Below are positions 5,604-10,410 of a stretch of 10,410 bases of DNA, piece by piece. The notes beneath the pieces are model-generated. The model was not told the DNA's origin. It did no database searches and saw only the letters and a list, made by a program, of their open reading frames with translations. Origin of the DNA: Candidatus Thorarchaeota archaeon SMTZ1-83 (lineage in GTDB: Archaea > Asgardarchaeota > Thorarchaeia > Thorarchaeales > Thorarchaeaceae); the NCBI GenBank assembly GCA_001563325.1, contig LRSK01000249.1, positions 1 to 10,410 on the forward strand, in the 5' to 3' direction. The stretch's first letter is position 1; each line of letters begins with the position of its first letter. The position numbers were made by a program, and so were the translations under genes.

Positions 5604-6647
5604 TTGGCATCTGATGATTACTATGAACGACTCGGTGTGGGGAGAAATGCCACACCTGAGGAAATCAAGAAGGCATATCGTGCACTTGCCAAGAAGTATC
5701 ATCCAGACCGAAATCCCGGTAACCAACATGCCGAAGAAACCCTGAAAGGAATAAACGAAGCATACGAGATTCTCAGCGATCCAGAGAAACGAGCCAACTA
5801 TGACAGATGGGGAACTGCAGACTTCCAAGGAATCAATATGGATGGGTTCGGCGACATCTTCTCTGAGATATTCCGTGGATTCTCAGGCTTTGGGGATTTT
5901 GGCTTTGGCAGGAGGGGACGTGCTGGACCGCCCCCCGGTCAGACCCTGAGAGTGACCATTCCATTGTCCTTTGAGGACGCATTCTTTGGTGTGGAGAAAG
6001 AGATTGCCTTCAATAGAATGATTCACTGCGAGTCTTGCAGAGGATCGGGCGCAAGTGCCGGGAGTTCTCCGCGAGCATGCCCTACATGCAGGGGTCGCGG
6101 ACAGGTCATGCGTTCCATGGGAGGGTTCATGTCTGTGTCGCAGACGTGCCCTTCATGCGGCGGGGTGGGAGAGGTCATCGACACACCCTGCAAAGAGTGT
6201 AGTGGGAAGGGACTGCAGAAAGAGAGAAGAGAGATCAAAGTGCCGGTTCCGCCTGGAGTTGAGGATGGACAAGCCCTAAGGATACGCGGCGGAGGCAGTG
6301 CTGGGCCACGGGGTGGTCCTCATGGCGACCTGATTCTCGTGTTCGCGGTTGAGCCGCATGATACGTTCATTAGGAAGGGGCTGCACATCTACATGGAAAT
6401 GGAAATACCGTTCTCGCTTGCAGTGCTTGGCGGGGAAGTAGAAGTCCCAACCATGCGCGGAATGAGCAAGATGAAGGTAGGAAAGAATACTCAGGGAGGG
6501 ACCATCTTTCGGATGAAGGGTAAGGGAGTCTACTCCGACGACGGCAGAAAGGGAGACCAACTCGTTCGCGTAGTCATTCACATTCCGAAGAAGCTAACAA
6601 AGGAACAGAAGAAGTACCTTGACAAGTTTGATTCTGTATTTGATTAG
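5604..6647 (+). CDS. dnaJ: DnaJ, Hsp40 co-chaperone with TTG start
   Basis: A 347-residue class I (type A) J-protein that delivers substrates to DnaK and stimulates its ATPase. Domains: J-domain 4-70 opening with DDYYERLGV and containing the essential HPD (33-35); a short Gly/Phe-rich linker (about 78-112); the first part of the client-binding domain; a zinc-finger region with four CxxCxGxG repeats (CESCRGSG 142-149, CPTCRGRG 159-166, CPSCGGVG 182-189, CKECSGKG 196-203); and the C-terminal client-binding/dimer domain to [13 protein letters not shown]. The length is a little under the usual 370-380, mainly through the short linker. The start must be TTG at 5604 because an in-frame TGA lies at 5595. 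Weak initiation may lower DnaJ relative to DnaK. The TAG stop shares TTAG (6644-6647) with the convergent gene. Confidence 0.96.
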   Translation: MASDDYYERLGVGRNATPEEIKKAYRALAKKYHPDRNPGNQHAEETLKGINEAYEILSDPEKRANYDRWGTADFQGINMDGFGDIFSEIFRGFSGFGDFGFGRRGRAGPPPGQTLRVTIPLSFEDAFFGVEKEIAFNRMIHCESCRGSGASAGSSPRACPTCRGRGQVMRSMGGFMSVSQTCPSCGGVGEVIDTPCKECSGKGLQKERREIKVPVPPGVEDGQALRIRGGGSAGPRGGPHGDLILVFAVEPHDTFIRKGLHIYMEMEIPFSLAVLGGEVEVPTMRGMSKMKVGKNTQGGTIFRMKGKGVYSDDGRKGDQLVRVVIHIPKKLTKEQKKYLDKFDSVFD

Positions 6648-7213
6648 AAGCTGAGCGGCTTACATACGCATGCTTTCATCCTGAGTTTTGGGAAGCTGTT
6701 CGTGTTTGCGGGGATTACTACCCATGCTGTATCAGCCCCGCGGCCAGTGCCTCCAATGCACACCACATCACGGTCTATCGTAACAAGACCGGCGTCAGCG
6801 GCCATCAGAGCAATCTCGGCGCAGACCTTGGTCCCCTGCCCGAATGTACGAAATGCTATTGCCATGAGCTCTGTGGGTGTCCACGTACCTAGTTCCTTCC
6901 TGAAGCTTCTGGCAACTCCAGCAAAGGCATGGGTGGCGGTCAGAATCTTCGCACCTGCATCGAGGATTGCCTTACGATTCGCGTCTTCAAGTTCATTTTC
7001 GTTGGGTATTAGGAAACCGGTATGATGTGTGACAACTATTACCTCATGGCTGGAGAACCTATTGACGGCCGCAAGACCTGTCGCTCCGGTCGTTGTTGCC
7101 ACCACGATGTGCCTAATCTCGGTGTTTTTCTTCAGGAACGACTCCACCACAGAGAGGACTTCCTCGGTGTGGTCAGGAGAAGCCTCATCTAGGTGAACTG
7201 TTTCGATCTTCAT
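6644..7213 (-). CDS. Pyruvate kinase C-terminal-domain-like protein (COG1751 type), function unknown
   Basis: A 189-residue stand-alone protein resembling the C-terminal allosteric domain of pyruvate kinase, without any catalytic pyruvate kinase barrel. Marks seen: a beta-strand and glycine/threonine loop [16 protein letters not shown] (35-50); [10 protein letters not shown] (58-67); a helix segment [19 protein letters not shown] (124-142); and [15 protein letters not shown] (152-166), a likely phosphate or nucleotide binding loop. These belong to a conserved family found in archaea and some bacteria with no established role that I know of. The start at 7213 lacks a clear ribosome binding site. 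It lies 47 nt downstream of the MFS gene on the same strand and may be co-transcribed with it. Fold assignment is fairly secure; ligand and function are unknown. Confidence 0.75.
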   Translation of the reverse strand: MKIETVHLDEASPDHTEEVLSVVESFLKKNTEIRHIVVATTTGATGLAAVNRFSSHEVIVVTHHTGFLIPNENELEDANRKAILDAGAKILTATHAFAGVARSFRKELGTWTPTELMAIAFRTFGQGTKVCAEIALMAADAGLVTIDRDVVCIGGTGRGADTAWVVIPANTNSFPKLRMKACVCKPLSF

Positions 7214-7260
7214 GAGGGACTATGGAGGCTCATCCCCGCTTTAGGATTACCTATCTCGAC

Positions 7261-8607
7261 TTAATTGACGTCAGCGTCAATTTTCCTCCGCAGAACTAGA
7301 CTCCTGAGCTCCATTCGCATGTTTGATGAATACTCACGCGGCTCACGAAGCATCAAGTAGAGTGAAGAGGATATTAACCTCAGAACCGCGCTCAACACCA
7401 TCATTGAGAAGACTGCAAAGTGAGCTCCCATAACGAGAGCCATTGAATCCCCAAGGAGTCCCGATGTCAGAGCACCAAAGAAGTAGATGATTCCGGTGAA
7501 AGTGTTGAACACTGCTAGATGAGCACCTCTTTCCTTCTCGGGAGCGATATCAAAGATGTAGGCAGTAATCGAGTTGACGCTCGTTGCTACACTGAAACCG
7601 GCCAGAGCGTTAGCCATGTATATCATGATAGCATGCGTAGCAACAGCATACATGAGCGGAACAATGAACAGGGACCCTCTTCCTGCAAGAATCAACGGCT
7701 TCCGACCTACTCGATCACTTAGGTTCCCCATAGGAATTGTGAAGAGGATTACTGTGACACTCATGACAGCCGAGGCGATTGCAATCTCTAGGTTTGTGAA
7801 GCCGAGCCAATCCTTCTGGACAACTATGAAGTATGGCCAGGCCATTGACATCGCGAACGAGAAGAAGACCGAAACAAGAGCAAAGCGTCTGAAATCACCC
7901 GGTCGAGAGAGTAATGTCAGTACGGGAGGAAATTCTCTCTTCTTCGCCGGATCTCTTTTCCCCTCTCTGATTGTTAGAGATAGTATTGAGGTCACGATGC
8001 CAAAGATAGCTGTGAAGTAGAACGGCAAATAGTAGACCTCTCTCCAGGCCTCTACGGACGGCAATAGTATCAGTCCGAAATCCCCTAAGGCTGCTCGGAG
8101 AGAAGGAATCAACGCCGGAAATCCTGCAATAAAACCGGAGGCCAACGTTGCCACCAAGGATGCTACACTGGTTGCCATACCAAGCCTACCTAGCTCGGTC
8201 CCTCTGTGCTCCTCGTCCATGAGACCACCCAACAATGACTGCCAGGTGGGAATCTGTATACTGAACAGAATTGACTGAATTCCATATAGCAGTATCATCT
8301 CAATGGGAGTAGCCGCCCAAAGGAACAGGAACACCATTGCCAGCCCAGTGAGCGTTCCAAAGGCAACGAATCCCTTCGCATGACCAATCTTGTCACTCCA
8401 AGCTCCCCACGCCGGTTGGAGGACTGAGGGTGCAGCATTTCCCACACTTCTGAATGCACCAAGCTCGGCGTAGCTGGCCCCCATGTCAATCATGTAGGCC
8501 AAGAGAAAGGGTTGATGGAGACCCATAGCAAATTGAGTCAAAGATCCGATGACGTACACTCTTGGCGGGAGCTTCTGCCGCTGAACTTCTTCCGCCGAAT
8601 CGGTCAT
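7261..8607 (-). CDS. Major facilitator superfamily (MFS) transporter
   Basis: A membrane transporter of about 448 residues with about 12 hydrophobic segments in two halves. The MFS loop-2 motif A appears in both halves: GAWSDKIGHAKGF (about 68-80) and GNLSDRVGRKPLI (about 294-306). A basic cytoplasmic stretch, REGKRDPAKKREF (about 214-226), separates the halves. Between helices 5 and 6 there is a longer-than-usual loop with hydrophobic stretches (about 160-190). The C-terminal tail is basic and cytoplasmic. The substrate cannot be told; the overall look is of drug- or sugar-type 12-helix exporters. Start choice: GGGTGG directly abuts the ATG at 8613 but is 6 nt from the ATG at 8607, so the second is preferred (the longer form adds Met-Lys). 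The gene diverges from the M24 peptidase gene and precedes the COG1751-type gene. Confidence 0.9.
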   Translation of the reverse strand: MTDSAEEVQRQKLPPRVYVIGSLTQFAMGLHQPFLLAYMIDMGASYAELGAFRSVGNAAPSVLQPAWGAWSDKIGHAKGFVAFGTLTGLAMVFLFLWAATPIEMILLYGIQSILFSIQIPTWQSLLGGLMDEEHRGTELGRLGMATSVASLVATLASGFIAGFPALIPSLRAALGDFGLILLPSVEAWREVYYLPFYFTAIFGIVTSILSLTIREGKRDPAKKREFPPVLTLLSRPGDFRRFALVSVFFSFAMSMAWPYFIVVQKDWLGFTNLEIAIASAVMSVTVILFTIPMGNLSDRVGRKPLILAGRGSLFIVPLMYAVATHAIMIYMANALAGFSVATSVNSITAYIFDIAPEKERGAHLAVFNTFTGIIYFFGALTSGLLGDSMALVMGAHFAVFSMMVLSAVLRLISSSLYLMLREPREYSSNMRMELRSLVLRRKIDADVN

Positions 8608-8613
8608 CTTCAT

Positions 8614-8619
8614 CCACCC
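8614..8619 (-). promoter_or_regulatory. Ribosome binding site deciding the MFS gene start
   Basis: On the minus strand GGGTGG touches the upstream ATG (8613) and is 6 nt from the second ATG (8607). The same 6-nt spacing is seen for three other genes in the window, so 8607 is the likelier start. Confidence 0.55.
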
Positions 8620-8750
8620 TTGGTGACGTGCTGCTAAGTGACCAACATTTAACTCTAGTTCTGACGATATCAGCCTACTACAGTTTCAGCGAAAACCGTC
8701 ACTGTTAATACGATGGGTTTCGTGGGTCATGTGGTTGTGAGAGCTCAAAC

Positions 8751-9860
8751 ATGCTCGGTGACAACATATATCGAAAACGAATGAAGCAAATCTCAGAGGC
8801 TTTGGAACAAATAGGAGTCGACTTCGCACTCCTTACTCCCTCTCCCGCGTTCCAGTATGTGACCGGCATTCGAGGAGGAATGATGGAACGTCTTGTTGCT
8901 CTTCTGATGAAACCTGATCAGGACCCCAAGATGGTGGCGCCCTCATTCGAGGTCTCCAATCTTTCGGAGCATACATGGGTTGAAGATTTCCTTCCTTGGG
9001 CTGAAGACGAAGACCCTTACAAGATCGTTGCTAGTGAGGCGGGAGCTGAGGACGGAGGCCATTCTGTCGCATTTGACGAACACCTGCCCTTAGGGGTCTA
9101 CTGGAAGGTGGAGCAGGCGTTGGGTGGATTCCAGCGCACCACCTCTCTAACGCCTATAATCAATGAGATGCGACTCATCAAGAGTGATGAGGAGATTGAT
9201 CTCATGAAGAGGGCAGGGCGAATCATTGATTCAGCAGTGACCAGGGCATTCAAAGAAGCCAGTTTTGGTATGACTGAGGTAGAGATGCGCCAGATTGTGC
9301 ATGTTGAAGTCATTCGCCAAGGCGCTGAACCCACCTTCGCTGCTGTTCAGTTCGGCGAAAACAGTGCGGTGGCCCACGCCGCCCCTGGGCAGCGCGAGCT
9401 GAGGAGGGGCGATGTAGTTCTTCTCGATTGTGGATGCGTCGTCGGTGGCTACAACACAGACATGACACGAATGGGAGTTGCAGGCCCTCCATCTGATGAG
9501 ATTAAGCACATTCACTCTATTGTGCTCGAGGCACAAGAGAACGCAATAGAACGGATTGCTCCCGGACTTGCATGTGGAGCTGCAGATGGGATTGCTCGCA
9601 AGGTGATTGAAGAGGCAGGGTATGGACATTGCTTCACACACAGATTGGGCCATGGTATAGGGATTCAAGTGCACGAACCCCCATATCTTGTAAGGGGCAA
9701 TGCGCTAGAGCTCCAGCCCGGGATGACACACAGTGTCGAGCCAGGCATCTATCAAGAAACTAAGTTCGGTGTCAGAATTGAGGACTTGGTCTGTGTGAGA
9801 GAAGATGGTGCAGAACTGTTGACCTACACTCCAAAAGATCTCGCCATAATGGACATCTGA
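8751..9860 (+). CDS. M24-family metallopeptidase (Xaa-Pro aminopeptidase/dipeptidase type)
   Basis: A 369-residue cytosolic enzyme with the pita-bread fold that probably cleaves peptides next to proline using two metal ions. Residues 1-140 form the creatinase-type N-terminal domain (IGVDFALLTPSPAFQYVTGI, 21-40). The catalytic domain follows RLIKSDEEIDLMKRAG (141-156). All five metal ligands are present: Asp226 (LLDCG), Asp237 (YNTDMTR), His301 (GHGIG), Glu330 (HSVEPGIY) and Glu344 (VRIEDL). The substrate-binding histidines His209 (AVAHAAPG) and His308 (VHEPP) are also there. The length suits prolidase/aminopeptidase P-like archaeal enzymes, although creatinase-like or other M24 activities cannot be excluded. 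The ATG has only a weak upstream match to a ribosome site; TTAATA near 8705 is a possible promoter element. It stands alone, 6 nt from the convergent YkgJ-type gene. Confidence 0.93.
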   Translation: MLGDNIYRKRMKQISEALEQIGVDFALLTPSPAFQYVTGIRGGMMERLVALLMKPDQDPKMVAPSFEVSNLSEHTWVEDFLPWAEDEDPYKIVASEAGAEDGGHSVAFDEHLPLGVYWKVEQALGGFQRTTSLTPIINEMRLIKSDEEIDLMKRAGRIIDSAVTRAFKEASFGMTEVEMRQIVHVEVIRQGAEPTFAAVQFGENSAVAHAAPGQRELRRGDVVLLDCGCVVGGYNTDMTRMGVAGPPSDEIKHIHSIVLEAQENAIERIAPGLACGAADGIARKVIEEAGYGHCFTHRLGHGIGIQVHEPPYLVRGNALELQPGMTHSVEPGIYQETKFGVRIEDLVCVREDGAELLTYTPKDLAIMDI

Positions 9861-9866
9861 TCTGAT

Positions 9867-10410
9867 TCATTCGCTCTCTTTAGGCTCTTCTTGTGCCCTA
9901 GAGAGAATGTCCTCCATTCTCTTCTTGTCTTCTTCAGATAGGCGCTCCATCGCCTCTGCCGACTGTCTTAGCATCGGCGCCATGACGAGCGAATAGACTG
10001 CAGGCAGAGCAGCAATAGTTTCCATTCTCTCAATGTAGTCCTTCTCTGCAAGGTCACGGGATTCCTTTAGAGCCTCCTTGGAAACCTCTCCTTGACCAAC
10101 ACCGGGACAATTCTTGTTGCCTAGATAGTACTTCTCACCATCATGCTGCAAAGGGAACGTCTGGCAAGAAATCGGACGAGAGTATCTGATGGTGCATCCA
10201 TTGGCATCCTCATCAAAGAATACACAAGCGGTCCCGTCGGGATCATCCTTGAGGGGCTTGCGAATAGTTTCTATCACGAAAGGGTCCTTCTCAGACCTAG
10301 GAGGCACGATTGTCAGACCAGCAATGATGTGGCCAATGTATCCCTGTGTGGTCCATCTGCTGAGGTCTCCAAGTGTCACATTGACGTTGGGGCGAATATG
10401 GCACTCTCGA
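9867..10410 (-). CDS. YkgJ-type cysteine-cluster protein (partial, N-terminus beyond the window)
   Basis: The C-terminal 181 or so codons of a protein of the YkgJ family, whose members carry a CxxxCxx(C)-type cluster thought to bind zinc or an Fe-S centre. Seen here: a cysteine just inside the window edge (ECHIR), the family hallmark VNVTLGDLSRW, then DGTACVFFDEDANGCTIRYSRPISCQTFPL with three cysteines in the usual arrangement, and NKNCPG. A charged helical C-terminus ends in EEPKESE. A GTG at 10379 could be taken for a start, but the frame stays open to base 10410 and the residues before it fit the family, so the true N-terminus and the first cysteines lie outside. The molecular role of the family is not established. 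It converges with the M24 peptidase gene with only 6 nt between stops. Confidence 0.85.
   Translation of the reverse strand, partial: RECHIRPNVNVTLGDLSRWTTQGYIGHIIAGLTIVPPRSEKDPFVIETIRKPLKDDPDGTACVFFDEDANGCTIRYSRPISCQTFPLQHDGEKYYLGNKNCPGVGQGEVSKEALKESRDLAEKDYIERMETIAALPAVYSLVMAPMLRQSAEAMERLSEEDKKRMEDILSRAQEEPKESE

Noticed and set aside
7574..8020. 148-codon plus-strand ORF inside the MFS gene
   Set aside because: It is antisense to clear transmembrane coding sequence, with no recognisable domain and no supporting signals.
9231..9674. 147-codon minus-strand ORF inside the M24 peptidase gene
   Set aside because: It is a shadow of a gene whose five metal ligands and motifs are all intact in the plus frame.
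10377..10379. GTG as the true start of the YkgJ-type gene
   Set aside because: The frame remains open to the window edge, and the codons before it include a cysteine and fit the family pattern, so the gene is truncated by the window.

Overview
The window looks archaeal. Upstream of several genes sit TATA/BRE-like boxes rather than bacterial -35/-10 elements. Shine-Dalgarno motifs of the GGTGA/GAGGT type lie about 6 nt before starts, and one gene must start at TTG. The gene set (sirtuin, CitG family, pyruvate-kinase-C-terminal-like COG1751-type protein, MarR-like winged helix, M24 peptidase, YkgJ family) is common in archaea. By eye the base composition is mid-range. An Asgard (for example Thorarchaeota-like) or euryarchaeal source is a guess, not shown by the sequence. 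No insertion sequence, tRNA, rRNA or CRISPR array was found.

Layout, left to right: an ambiguous left edge (1-159); a small winged-helix regulator (+, 160-435); a 62-aa two-helix membrane protein (+, 531-719); a CitG/MdcB-family protein (-, 716-1705); a 109-aa membrane protein (+, 1778-2107); a Sir2 deacetylase (-, 2104-2850); the chaperone operon grpE-dnaK-dnaJ (+, 3097-6647); a COG1751-type protein (-, 6644-7213) behind an MFS transporter (-, 7261-8607); an M24-family peptidase (+, 8751-9860); and a YkgJ-type cysteine-cluster protein (-, 9867 to the right edge), whose N-terminus is outside the window.

The clear functional unit is GrpE-DnaK-DnaJ: the Hsp70, its nucleotide exchange factor and its J-domain co-chaperone. 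They are tightly coupled (1-nt overlap or 2-nt gap, then 24 nt) and all follow one promoter-like region. That region (2851-3096) is shared divergently with the sirtuin and contains two perfect 8-bp inverted repeats, one on each side of a BRE/TATA-like box. This is the best candidate here for an undescribed regulatory arrangement. The other genes are mostly single units.

The second striking property is compactness. Three tail-to-tail gene pairs share exactly 4 nt at their stop codons (CTAG, CTAG, TTAG) and a fourth is separated by 6 nt, so there is no room for intergenic terminators. I found no obviously novel multi-gene system; the most useful leads are the heat-shock control region, the convergent stop overlaps and several proteins of unknown role.
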